From the NCBI GenBank assembly GCA_037903475.1, contig JBAJFG010000357.1, positions 62,001 to 126,000 on the forward strand: a stretch of 64,000 bases of DNA, written 5' to 3'. The DNA comes from Ancylostoma caninum (lineage: Eukaryota > Nematoda > Chromadorea > Rhabditida > Ancylostomatidae). This document shows positions 34,531 through 46,327 of this stretch, piece after piece (positions within the stretch are counted from its first letter, which is position 1; every line of letters starts with the position of its first letter). A program made the translations under genes and the position numbers. Below the pieces are notes generated by a model. The model saw nothing but the letters and a program-made list of their open reading frames with translations, did no database searches and was not told the origin of the DNA.

Positions 34531-34559
34531 CCGAGTAAGTGCAAACTGGGATTGGACCT

Positions 34560-35155
34560 GAACACCGGTGTATCCTTATCTCATCGTTGGAACCTGCCTC
34601 CAAAGGTTCCTCCCGTTTTGGACGCCGGCGCACACTTGTCACGCCATTAGACCCGACTCCAGGCGTTTTCCCACTTCCGGAAACCGGCGCACCCTTATCA
34701 CACCTTTGGACTCCACGCGTTTCCTCACTTTCGGACGCAGGCGCACCCTTATCACACCGTTGGACCCGACTCCACGCGTTTCCCCACTCTTAGACGCCGG
34801 CGTGCCCTTATCACACCGTTGGACCCGACTCAACGCGTTTTCGCACTTTTAGACGCCGGCGCACCCTTATCACGCCGTTGGACCCGACTCCAGGCGTTTC
34901 CCCACTTTCGGACGCCGGCGCACCCTTATCACACCGTTGGACCCGACTCCACGCGTTTTCCCACTTTTAGACGCCGGCGCACCCTTATCACACCGTTGGA
35001 CCCGACTCCACGTGTTTTCCCACTTTTAGACGCCGGCGCACCCTTATCACGCTTTGGACCCGACTCCAGGTGTTTCCCCACTTTCGGACGCCGGCGCACC
35101 CTTATCACGCCTTTGGACCCGTCTCCAGGCGTTCCCCCTATTTTGGACGCCGATC
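34560..35155 (+). repeat. About 59-bp minisatellite, distinct subfamily
   Basis: About nine units with GTTGGACCCGACTCCACGCG and ACGCCGGCGCACCCTTATCA. Position by position the unit aligns with the 60-bp units at 12.5 and 54.3 kb (GGACCCG, GCGTTYYCCCAC, CGGCG, CCCTT). It begins just after the gene C stop codon. The long open frames across it follow from a period close to a multiple of three. Confidence 0.8.
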
Positions 35156-35159
35156 AAAC

Positions 35160-36190
35160 CGCTAACCCACCTCTACCATACTCTATGCTGCAATCCCCAT
35201 CACTCCTCACCCGTCTGGTTCATCGTCCTCGTTATAAAGGCATACTACCCTTCTCCTTCGTTTTATACGGTCCTTTGATCATAAACTTATCTCATTCATT
35301 CCGACCGTGGTGAAAACAACTGCAGACCATTAACATGTCTGAACATGACAAAAGTGGCCCGAAACACCCTTAAATCAAGATGAAAATCAAAATTTACCAC
35401 GTTTTCATACATAACTCGATGCGCTGAACACAATGGTGTAGGTATTTTCCGTTTTCGATGGCTGGTTCTCGTGCACACACACACACACACACACATGAAC
35501 TGCCAATTAAGAAGAAGTATGATTCAAGGCCATACATATCTGCATAAATCAAACAATCAACAATAGCTTCTTTCGATCATTGAGGAAATCCCACTGGTGA
35601 TTTCTCTCTCCTGTCCTCTTAATCCTATGATGACACATTATATATAACCATGATACAACAGTGGCGAAGTAGAAGCTTGTCGTTTCAGCTCGTAGGAGGG
35701 CATCTACATACAAGGACCATTGTACGACTTTTGTTTTTGGCATAGTATTGAATTCATGCATCTTCCATTCTTCAGAAACATCATTACCTGTGACCCTTCA
35801 CCATTTCTTTTTTTTTCTCATTTCAGCCCATTTGCGACGGCGCGGCTCACAGGTGAGCCGCATCTTATTTTGCATGCTTTAGTTTAAGAGATCGTTAAAT
35901 CTCAACGGCTCAAGGCGTTCGCGGTTCTCTTAGATGGCAACGCAATAGTACTTTTAGGTCAACATGAGTACAAACATTTATATTGATATTTTCGTAAAAG
36001 TTTGGAAGTAGGGAAAGGAGCCATCATTTGAGAAAATGTGGAAAGGCGCAGAAAAGGACCGGTCGTCAATGGGTAAACACATGTATTATTCTTCAACGAT
36101 CTTCCAGCTTTTGTAAACGGGCCAAAGCTACCTCTAGTATCAATCGGTGCTTAAATTTTTTTTTGTTGATTGGAACGATCCCGGTTATAT
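35160..36190. other. No recognised gene; includes an (AC)n tract
   Basis: An (AC)n microsatellite lies at 35,474-35,494. The rest shows only short frames without motifs. The last part precedes the saposin-like gene; the 30 bases before its ATG resemble those before the paralogue at 59,308. Confidence 0.45.
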
Positions 36191-36202
36191 GATTCCAGAA
36201 CG

Positions 36203-36832
36203 ATGAGAGCGTCCCTACTATCCTTTACCATTACCGTTGCCGTCGCATTCTGTGCAGTGGGCGATCTTGATCACGTCTCAGACTGTCAAATATGTGGGCG
36301 CATTCTTGTCAACGTGTTTGCGGCGAATAATGCAAACGATACCTGGGAAAATGTGAGCCCTGCCGACTTTTGACAACTTCTTTGAATCTAAGGGTTTGCA
36401 GAGGTTCGACTGGGTCTGCAATCGCACGGACAATTACATGGTGAAGAAACCGACCTGCAACCGGATCGCGTCTGAATTCCTGGCGAGCAGCTGCTTGAGA
36501 GACAGATTCAAGGTAAACATATACTAATTGAAAGAATTATTTTCACCTTTTCACTTCATCAAAAGAAGCAAGGAAAAGCATGGTGGATTGGCTAACACCC
36601 ACAAGCAGAAATAGTGCTCCCCTTAGTGATATTGTGGGGAGCCATGGAGCCTTGCTGTGTAGTACATTCTCATTTATATGTATTCCAGCCCATTCTGGGT
36701 TATTTTCTCGACCAGTGTATGATTCATTTTGATGGATTATTGTCGAAGTATGCGCTTTTGATGGATCCAGAGGCCGAATTGCGCCTCTGGAAAAAATGCG
36801 CGGCGTGCTTAATAATTTATTGGTTTAATTGA
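36203..36832 (+). CDS. Secreted saposin-like protein, 125 aa
   Basis: Three exons in phase: 36,203-36,352, 36,402-36,512 and 36,716-36,832 (TGA). Residues 1-20 form a signal peptide (MRASLLSFTITVAVAFCAVG). The mature part opens with DHVSDCQIC, a C-x2-C pair, followed by WVCN, KPTCNRI, SSC and FKCM, a spacing typical of saposin-B folds. The C-terminal exon adds another Cys pair (KKCAAC). Nematode saposin-like proteins are commonly secreted lipid- or membrane-active proteins; activity here is not shown. A 49-nt first intron has the same position and phase in the paralogue at 59,308. A TTAA MITE begins 77 bp after the stop. Exon 3 is supported only by phase, acceptor and Cys content. Confidence 0.65.
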
Positions 36833-36908
36833 TTTTTTGCAATTTTTGCTGCAGTCGTGGTGGAACTGTACCACGAGGGTTTCCCACCACAGTGATCACG
36901 GATCTTAA

Positions 36909-37812
36909 AGGCAGTGTCCAGGCAAAACCTCTGAGCTTGAGTGCTCATTAGATTATGATAGCGGGTCGACTCCATAGGCAAATGCCAAAGTTTCACCGAA
37001 AAAGTCGCAGAAATAAGCGAGATATCCGCCCTAGACCCAGTACTCAAACCCATCTCCAGTGCCCAGCCCGCCCACCCGGCGTCAGCCTTTCGCGCGTGGA
37101 ATTGGTGTAACGTGGTGCTTCGTTGGAAATTATCGAAGTGATTGTGGCAGCGTCTCTCTACTGTGGTTGATTTATGTCCGTGTTTGCGTCTCAAGTTTGC
37201 GTATATATGTAATCTAAACATTCAGGTACTGCCGCTCAACACTGCAGTTTCTCGTTTCAGATGATCCTGGATTTACGGTTTACGGGTCTGTACTTGGGGG
37301 AGTGTTCCACTATCACATTATGGAGGTCGTTATTCATATACTGCAGATCAGGCAGCGAAATATTCTGATAATCAATCTCGACCTTCACGTCAATTACTTA
37401 CCATGATACCAAGAAACGGCGAAAAAGAAAAACTTATCTTGTGAAAAAGTTTCTGCACTGCAAACATACATTGTCGACAACAGCAATAATCGAAATATAC
37501 CTCTTCTTGTCAAATCTGCTCAAAAAGTGCTATAGCAGTGATATGGACCCCTAAAAGAAAACGAAAATGAATTATTGAAGCTAAAACTGAGGCAGCGAAC
37601 GGGCGCTATCGATCGATGAAAATTTTCTCTGCGCCCTCTCTGACGAGAGAGAGGGCCGTCGGACATCTCGTCCGATACAGTAAAGAGGGGTCTCAGAAAA
37701 AGGTTTTCCGACGCTCTTTTGATTTGTAAGTTTCGTATCTGGAATTAGGGAGGCAAACTGGCCTAGGAACCACAGAAACCGAATACTCGAGAATTTTGCC
37801 TGGACACTGCCT
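36909..37812. mobile_element. TTAA-flanked MITE-like element, 904 bp
   Basis: Exact TTAA at 36,905-36,908 and 37,813-37,816; inverted ends AGGCAGTGTCCAGGCAAAA (19 bp, perfect). No transposase frame inside. The first six terminal bases match the other TTAA elements in the window. Confidence 0.75.
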
Positions 37813-37829
37813 TTAAAGCCACTTTGCAC

Positions 37830-40110
37830 CGCGTGGTTCTTCATTTGTTGATTCTTTAACGTTCCACGAGTATTGCTCTGGGCATGGTGCAAGCAAGATT
37901 GCAGGGAATGTCTTCCATTGATCAAGAATATGACTTTGATCAAGAATATGATGGCCAATTTGCGCGATGTGATTATTGATTCATTTATTCTATTGAGCTT
38001 TCGCGAGTTTTGTTCGGGGAAAGCGTGCTCGCGCGAATCTGACAACCATTTTGCACGACACCTGAGCGCAAAATGTTCCTTTATTGAGCCGATTATATGA
38101 ACCATGAGATAAAGGAAGCTAACAGCAAGCAACGCCTTTTAGTCATCCTCTACTCTCATCTAGTGGCGCTTTTTCTACGTTCACGAAGAAAGTGCTCAGC
38201 TGAGAGAAAACGCCATTTTCTCTTTATATTCGACCAGTGTAGCCGTCAGGCTGACGCCGGCCTTTCAGACTTTCCCTAATGCTCGCTTCGATCGCATTAC
38301 TTCACCTCGGATTCTTTGTAGTAGGACATTCCTGTGTCAAACTTTTCTTATACAATTCCTGCATTCAGTCTCTTTCCCATTGCATTCATTTATGTGAAAC
38401 TCACGAGGGAAGGATACTCCATCACTGCGGCCATTCTTAACAAGTTGTATATAATCTAATTCAGTTTGGGACGCTGATTTCCAATCCAAAATCGACAAAT
38501 CTCCTCTCTGCGTTGAATTGTGCCCATTCTTGGTATTCAAATCGAAATTCTAAGCATTGTTTACAAGGATGGGTACGTAAGGCAAAGATGAACCTCTCCT
38601 TCTCCATACAAGTACTCATTGGCGAAAAATATTTTTGAAAAATAATGGAAACTTGGAAGTTTCTCGCTAGGTGCGTCATCCAGGACATTCAATGCAGTAT
38701 TGCCGGGTCGGTCCCCTGTGCAGAGGAATCCTATTACCTCAGCGATTTGCATTTTTTTTATTCATCGCTTTCTTCCTCTTTAAAAACTGTTTCTAGGTTG
38801 TTCTATCATATTTTCGGCCCAAAAAGGTTCTATCATATTTTCGGCCGAAATAGGTGATGTGAAGGTTTTAGGAGCATCTGGAGTAATTCTTACTAAATCG
38901 ACTTTTGAGCGGTTAGAGTACTTGAGTTTTGGTGTGGCTATGTGGTTCCTGATAGAAAGAGTAGCGAAAGAAGAAATTTCAGTCACAATTGCTGTCCCCT
39001 TAACATCGAACGGAATCTGGAGAAGAACAATATCTGGCTGAAATTAAAAATTCACTCGAATGATAGAGTTCTGAAAGTTATAATCAGCCCCTCATGTAGA
39101 TATTCTCCGTAATTTTTATTTTTAATTAAGTAAATCCGTAATTGGAGTCGTTGGAATTGACTGGTCATTGTGAACATAGTGGTTGTGAGGAGACTCCTTT
39201 CAATTGTTATTTTATTTGTAATGAATTCTGGCTCTCACCACTCTGTATCATTTTTCAGCAGAAATTGAACCTGTTAGTTCCTATCTGGAGAATGGGAGAC
39301 TTACCGTTGTGCTACGAGCCCTCATTAGAAACTAATCTCAGCCCTTCCTCATGAACATCAAAAATGGGCATAACTCATCAGCGAGAGAGAGAGAGAGAGC
39401 AGTTTGGTCGATTTTGAAAACGAATTCGAAATCAGCGTCGCAAGCTGCACAGGGCAATGTGCACCTTACTATGAATGACCATACTGACCATGTATCCTTC
39501 ACAGTCAAAGAAAACTAACCGCGTTACTCGACGCAATTCCACCTTTCGCTTGACGGAAGTTGGTAACTGCAAATGTGTGGAAGAGACTCAACATGACATG
39601 ACCACAGGAAATGGTTTTTTCCCTCTTTTTTGTGAACGATCAAAAGTGATAAGAGTCATTTTGAACATATAGTAGAGGAGGGCGCGGTATGTATCCAGAC
39701 ATGAACAAGAGTATGGAAAGGCAGAAGGAGATATGATCTAGAGTAATTACATTGAAGGTATTCTAATCATTCCTGAGTTTTGATATTTAGCATTTCCCCA
39801 TATTTGTTAGGCAGCGGACCGATCGAATTATGATGGGCTTAAGTCACAGCATTTTCTCACAACTAGGTCCAGTGCAACCCTCCTTTATAGATCGGTCAAT
39901 ACTCCACACGACCTTTGCCCCCCGTATCTATCTAAATGTATCTATCAATAAATTCTCGGTTTTCTTGACACGATGTTCATGGAATGGTTTAGGATGCTCT
40001 TTGACGCTTTCAGAACGGAGCCTGCAACTCTGCTGGACACTGTTCTTACCCCATCTTAGTTTTTGTTCCGTCGTGCTTCTCGCGTCACTACGCCCTCTTC
40101 TCTAGGGTCA
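37830..40110. other. No recognised gene
   Basis: A 70-bp stretch at about 38,240-38,310 resembles 30,080-30,150. TTCTATCATATTTTCGGCC occurs twice in tandem at about 38,800-38,845. A (GA)n run lies at 39,383-39,400. Several open frames of 60-90 codons show no motif or splice pattern. Confidence 0.4.
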
Positions 40111-40124
40111 TGAAGTAAGACTAT

Positions 40125-40640
40125 TACCGATGTTCAGTGCACTGAAAAACCACGGTAAACACGTCCTCGCCTGTCCCCAAGCGAAGATGGAAAAATTCAG
40201 CGCACTGAAAAACCACGGTAAACACGTCCTCGCCTGTCCCCAAGCGAAGATAAAAAATCGATAAAATCAATAAATCGATAACTCGTGCAGAATGATTGTC
40301 ATATTCATGTTCAGCGTATTGACGAGCTCCAGCAGACATGTGTTCACCGCCCCATGGACAAGAATAGCAAAAGATCGATAAAATCGATAGGTCGAAATTT
40401 TTGCGCAAAACGGTTTACATATTCGGGTTCAGCGCATTGGGAAACCCCAGTGAGCAAATCTCCATCGACCCTTAGGGAAAAGTAGCGAAAAATCACTGAA
40501 ATCAATAAATCGATATTTCGTGCAAAACAGTTGTCAAATTCCAGCAACAGTAGTTAACACTAGTTAGCACGTTCTCGCCAACCCTAGGCAAAAATAGCGG
40601 AAAATCAATAAAACCGATATAATCGATAAATCAATCCATA
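40125..40640 (+). repeat. About 118-bp satellite, array 2
   Basis: Four to five diverged units of the same family as 26,800-27,230. TTCAGCG recurs 118 bp apart (40,310 and 40,428), each unit followed by an ATCGATAAAATCGATA-type segment. The first unit carries a perfect 60-bp sub-duplication (TGAAAAACCACGGTAAACAC). Confidence 0.7.
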
Positions 40641-40649
40641 TTCTCTGGA

Positions 40650-41610
40650 CGAGAGTATCCTAAAACCTCCGCCGACCACGAACGATTATGTGTGCGAAGT
40701 TTGGTTCCAATCGATTAGCCCTCCGCAATTTCTACAATGAACATACATGCATACAGATAACTCCAAACGGACGCAGTCAAGAGTCAGGACCGCGGCGTGG
40801 CTCTCTTCGGTAGAGTCACGGGAGCTCAGCATAGTGTGCGCCTGCGTCTCTGCCCATGAGAGCGGCGTCGCGATCTCGACTCTTGTCTACGTACGGTTTT
40901 GTGTTCCATGGAGTTGGTAAACGCCTACTTCACTCAAGTACGCGTACCTCCACGTAAATTGTCATGGACTTTTCGCTTTGTAACCTTTTGAATTCAGCCA
41001 AACAATAAGACGGAAGAGGAGGTAGCAAGTCAGTAAAAGTTTGCAGGTGATAAGATGAGCAGCCTCTGTTATGTAATTTGAAACAAATCACTTCCCTCTT
41101 TTCCAAGGGTCTTGTCAGTAGTGTTCAATTTTTTCATTAAACAATCAAAGGAAAATAATAAAGAATTCAGAGTGAAATTTCACCTATTGGCTGATCGCAC
41201 TCCGTATAAGTCTTATATGCGAAAAACTGCCCTTTTTTCTATGATTTTGAAGGTTGACTTATCATACTCATCAAACTCCTACGTTCTCTACAATATAGTT
41301 TGGATACTATCTTTGCAGCTCTTTTCGAAAACATTCGCAATAATAAATTTATAACCTACAAATGTGACAATCTCCAGAACCCACGACATTTCAAAAAAAG
41401 TTAAACAATTAGTTCATAGACGCGTAACCTGATTGACGACCTACGACTTCTTTTTTGATCTCTCCTCCTCCCCCCCCACACTATAGTATAAACTGATTCC
41501 ACCCAACTCCGTAAGTTTACTACTTCCTCCCTGCCACCTAGTGCCACTCTTCCTTACCGAAGATCCTCGAGAGTGAGACTATTTATTTACTCTATTGACT
41601 CTCCCCCGTC
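40650..41610. other. No recognised gene
   Basis: No coding or repeat structure that I can support. The sequence abuts the GGCCGG-rich element beginning at 41,615. Confidence 0.4.
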
Positions 41611-41614
41611 AGCC

Positions 41615-42378
41615 ACTTGGTGCGGCCGGCCCGCCAACCAGTAGGTGCTGACCGGCCGGCGTCCAGCCCATCAGCCGGGCAGCATGCCATCACCGGCCGG
41701 CCGCTCTACCACACCTACGACCGCGCGGGGATTGTTTCATGGCGGCCGGTCGGTCGAGCACTACAACCTTCCGGCCGGCCCGATCGACCATAATAACCTT
41801 CCGGCCGGCGATCGACTATGGTAGTGTTCCGGCCAATCCGGCCGAAATGGTCGGTTAGCGATAGTAGGGTAGTGATAAGGGATGAAGGTATCAGCCGAGA
41901 GAGACAGATCAGAAGCACAGATGGCCGAGCGGATAAAGCAGCGGATTCTCAAACAGCCAGAAACAAAGGTTAGGTTGGTTCGATTCCAGTCGTCGGTGGT
42001 AGGCGAAAACAGGTGAGGGATTTACAAAGAGGCACATTTTCCAATTCCTGATGAGAATTTGCTGATTTGTGCTGCCTTTTTATTACTACGGATCCACAGC
42101 TGCGTAGAGGACGGAGCTCTTCTGTGCGAGGCACTGCGCAACCGGACGCCAAGCTGCCAGAGGTTGTAACACCTGTACTTGCTGCCATTTGAGGGGTAAT
42201 CGTGGACAGCTTTCCCGAGCACGCGATTTTGAGCAGTAGTGGTTGTACCCACTCGAGTTGGAGCAGTTCCGGCTGAGCGGAAACCCACCGCCGGCCGGCC
42301 TTCTCCACCATTACCAACCGGGCTCCGACCCGGTGATTCCCCGGCCGGTAATGGTAGAGCGGGGCGGCCGCATGAAGT
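41615..42378 (-). mobile_element. GGCCGG-rich MITE, left copy, inverted
   Basis: Reverse-complement partner of 42,475-43,249 along its whole length. Ends are ACTTGGTGCGGCC and the complement of ACTTCATGCGGCC. It contains many GGCCGGCC words and, at 41,915-42,000, a tRNA-like segment (box A TGGCCGAGCGG, box B GGTTCGATTCC). No clear target duplication. No coding capacity. Confidence 0.7.
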
Positions 42379-42474
42379 GTATGAGTAGGGGATTAGAGGC
42401 GAAACAGGCTGATACTATATTACTAATCGGTGTAATCCTACAGAATTCCAGCTGTGAGTAATATCATCTCAGAA

Positions 42475-43249
42475 ACTTGGTGCGCACGGCCCGCTCTACC
42501 ATTACCAACCGGGGAATCACCGGGTCGGAGCCCGGTCGGTAATGGTAGAGAAGGCCGGCCGGCGGTGGGCTTTCGCTCAGCCGGAACTGCTCCCACTCGA
42601 GCGGGTACAACCACTACTGCTCAAAATCGCGTGCTCAGGGCAAAGTTGTCCACGATTACCCCTCAAATGGCAGCAAGTAGTGTTCAACCTCTAGCAGCTT
42701 GGCGTGGGGTTGCGCAATGCCTCGCACAGAAGAGCTCCGCCCTCTACGTAGCTGTGGATCGGTATTGATAGAAAAGCAGAACAAATCAGCAGATTCTCAT
42801 CAGGAGTTGGTAAAGGTGCCTCTTTGCAAATCCCTCATCTGTTCTCTCACTGTTAGCTTTCCTCTACCACCGACTGGAATCGAACCAACCTGACCCTTGT
42901 TTCTGGTTGTTTGAGAGTCCGCTGCTTTATCCAATCGGTCATCCGTGCTTATCTGTCTATCTCGACAAATACCTTCATGCATTATCACTACCCTACTATC
43001 ACTAACCGACGATTCCGATCGGGTTGGCCGGAACACTACCATAGTCGATCGGATGGCAGGAAAGTCATTATGGTCGACCGGCCGGCCGGCCATGAAACAG
43101 TCCCCGGCCGGTAGTAAGTGTGGTAGAGCGGCGGGCTGGTGATGGGCTGCTGCCCGGCCGGTATGCGGTGATGGGCTGGACGTCGGGCAGTGATCAGCAG
43201 CCGCTCGGCCGGTCCGCACCTACTGGTCGGGCGGCCGGCCGCACCAAGT
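42475..43249 (+). mobile_element. GGCCGG-rich MITE, right copy, with 9-bp target duplication
   Basis: Ends are ACTTGGTGCG and its complement CGCACCAAGT. Flanks are ATCTCAGAA (42,466-42,474) and ATCTGAGAA (43,250-43,258), a 9-bp duplication with one mismatch, the length typical of Mutator-like elements. The tRNA-like segment lies on the minus strand at about 42,865-42,958. The body is GC-rich with a nested palindrome near 42,490-42,550. Confidence 0.75.
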
Positions 43250-44535
43250 ATCTGAGAATAAGCAATTTCTCATCAGTAGTAGGAAAATATGGTTCTTTGC
43301 AAAGCCCTTGCGTGTTTACGGAGTGCTAGCTTTATTCTGATATTGAGTGGATTCGAGCCAACCTGACCATTGTTCATGAATGCTTGAGAGTCCGCTGCTT
43401 TATCCACTCGGCCATTCGTGCTTCTAATCTGCTTCAATCGGCTGATGCCTTCATCATTTATCAGTTCTGCGATATCATCATCCGACCCTTCCGACCTGGC
43501 CGGTCAGAAGGATAGATTAGTCGACCGGCCGGCCGATGATGGGCTACCCAGGCACTTTTAAGGGACTAGCCGCTTTCCTAAATCTGACGGGCCGCGTAAG
43601 GGATGAAAACTGGTCAGCAATCGGGTGCGCGGGCGGTCAGCTTCTGATTTAAAGCGGACCAGCCGTGCACCCAATAACTGACGGGGTGCGCCTCATTTCA
43701 TGACGAGCCTAGCACCCTGGCTTTCCCTTTTTGGAATTCAGCCATCACTGCAGGATTTCCGTTCTGATAAATCCATGTCATGCAATTGACATTGTCGGCC
43801 ATACGAATGTCATCATCGCAGGTTTATTTTTTCGTTTAAACAAACATTTCGACAAAAAAAACTCAATATAATCTGGAGAAACGAAAATTCACAGGAGCGA
43901 AAACAGAAACGAAGGAATTTGAATTTCCCTTAATATCCAGGAGGGAATAAACGAAAGGTGGCAATAGGGAGGTGTTTCAAAGGGGTGATTAGTCTGTTAC
44001 TCTATATTCTGTAGAAAGTTCATGCATTCATGAAAGCTCCTCGGTGGATTCAGATCCGCCGCTAATCCAGAGTGGATGAGACCTTGCTGCAAAATCCAAA
44101 GGACTTCACAGTCACCGCGTGTCAGCGTGGCATCACTGGGTAACACAAATTGACCACATAAAATTTGTCAAAAGAAAAACGAAGAATAGCGGGGGGGGGG
44201 GGTGGCAATCTTCCGGAAATAGCCAAGAGGTATCCAACCTTACTAGCGCCAACTATTACAAGGCTCGGAGGCTCTCAGTAATTTGCTGATGAATGCTCCT
44301 TCTCCAAGTACCCCCCATTTCGACACATCCTCCCTGGCCACGTTAAAAAAATCGCCTCCAGATGCTCAAAGCAATTCGAAATAGAATAGAATAATTGCTT
44401 TATATAGATCAAAAATTTGTTTGGGTGATTTGCTGTTTATTCTTCATCTTCATTATTGCATGCAGTTTCCATAGGATCCGCGCTTTCTTCGTCCCCTATT
44501 CCTTCAGGCGGTGCCTTCGCTAGGTGCTGAAGGTA

Positions 44536-45331
44536 CTCAGACAATGGAGCGGGCTGACCGCGGTACCAAAGTGTGTTCCGCGGGCTGACCGCGGCACCAT
44601 GAGATGCGGAACGGGCTGACCGCGGACAGAAAACTGCCTGACCGCGGTCCTTAGCCAGAAGTTTGGCTGACCGCAGTCCTTTCTTGAAAGTTTGGCCGAC
44701 CGCGATACTGTCCGCGGTCAGCTAAATTCGGTCCGTAGGACCCGCACAATGTACGATGCAAACTTTGTGAACATAGTGACAGTGATGGATGGGATGTACA
44801 TAAAACGACCGTCTTTCTCTGACGATGATGAAGACATTAAGAAGTATCTCGGGTCCATTTTTTGCTAAAGTAGTGGAACCACTCCCCAATTTCCGGGGAG
44901 TGGAGACCATTCTTTAGATATTTTTGAAGTGAAGCTCTCATTAGGAGAGTGTGCCATTAATATTATGCAATTTGTGAACAGCGACAAAAGAAAATACCTT
45001 TAAGCACATAATCTGAAGAATAGGAATGAATCCTGGCGATGGCCTTTCTATTTTCAAAAACTGTGTGTACTGCGCAATTTCCAACGGTAAAAGAGGATAT
45101 TTTCTGTCTGATGTTAGATTTGATCGCAAAAATGTCATCTACACATCATCAGTAACTATTACTGCCGTTATCAGCACGCCGCGACATCGTTTCGGTGGGC
45201 TGACCCGGACTTTCCGCGGGCTGACCGCGCACCCATAATTGGCCGACCGCGCTCAGTTATTTGGCTGACCGCGGAGTTGGCTACGGTCCGCCAAATATTG
45301 GTACCGCGGTCAGCCCGCTTTAATGTCTGAG
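44536..45331. mobile_element. 796-bp TA-flanked MITE with CTCAGACA ends
   Basis: TA at 44,534-44,535 and 45,332-45,333. Inverted ends of about 35 bp begin CTCAGACA and include GCGGGCTGACCGCGGTACC. Subterminal GGCTGACCGCGG words recur four to six times at each end. Nested inside 43,549-46,432. The interior is non-coding. Confidence 0.8.
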
Positions 45332-45969
45332 TAGATAAAGCAAACCTTCAAAAGAAAAAACTAAAGGGTAAAAAAGAACCAACTGCATAAAAATTCGTGG
45401 AAAGAACAAAATTGAACCTACACTGTTGGCGACACAATTGAACGTGCCATGAGAGGCATCGCCCATATGCTAGAGTAGCCGCGTATATCCTTCTTAAAAA
45501 ATACTACCTCATGCAACAGTGGGGACCGTGGTCATCACTCTTGGCCACGCTCCTTATATTTCGTTTCACACACATACAAACACACACACACCATGTAAGC
45601 CCGTTATTATAAGTCAGATTCCACTGGTTAATACACCCCTCTACTCACCCCAACACCCATCCCTCCAACCCCCCATCCCCTCCCATACGACCCTTCCATG
45701 GGAATTTGCAATCGGACCCTTAAAAACGATTGAAACTACAACTTACCACGCCTATTCTCGACTCATACACGTGAGGTATGTATTGACGTAGGGCAGACCA
45801 ACACAGAATCGAATGAACTGCATTCACAATGTCTGTATGGAGATAGGTGATACTGCATATCACATAGTAAAACTTATTCACAATTAGGGTGCGCGGCTGG
45901 TCAGTTGAGATGAAGAGGGGTGCGCGGACGGTAGGTGAGATAAGCATGGGTGCGCGGCAGATCAGCTAA

Positions 45970-46327
45970 GAGTATCCCCAGACTTCGCCAGTGCAAAATG
46001 AATAGAAATGAACAGGCGATGTAAGAGATAAGGATCGTGGAAATGATACGTATCGATTGCACGTTACATCGCCATGGATCGCTGCCAAACGGAGCTCATC
46101 GCCCGTACTCTCCAAGATGTGCTCAAAATGAACTGGCGATGCGAATGATAGCAATAGTGGAAACGATGCCTATCGATCGCCACGCCCCATTTATTATCAT
46201 CGCTCTTACGTCTGGGGTCTCCTAATTCACTTTATCCATGTGGCGATCGCCGGCGGTCGTGGCGATCGCGACGACAGCCGGCTGTCGTGGCGATTGCCAC
46301 GATTGCTGGCGAAGTCTGGGGATACTC
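45970..46327. mobile_element. 358-bp MITE with GAGTATCCCCAGACTTCGCC ends
   Basis: Inverted ends of 22 bp, flanked by TAA and TAG. The interior has a diverged tandem duplication (CAAAATGAA..GGCGATG.., about 115 bp) and a GC-rich palindromic right part with GGCGATCGC words. It splits the subterminal repeats of the surrounding element. Confidence 0.75.

Noticed and set aside
34539..35313. 164-codon repeat frame after gene C
   Set aside because: Same tandem-repeat effect; lies in the minisatellite downstream of the stop codon.
41915..43425. Three tRNA genes suggested by box A/B motifs
   Set aside because: Acceptor and anticodon stems cannot be closed and copies lie inside repeat elements; treated as tRNA-derived sequence.
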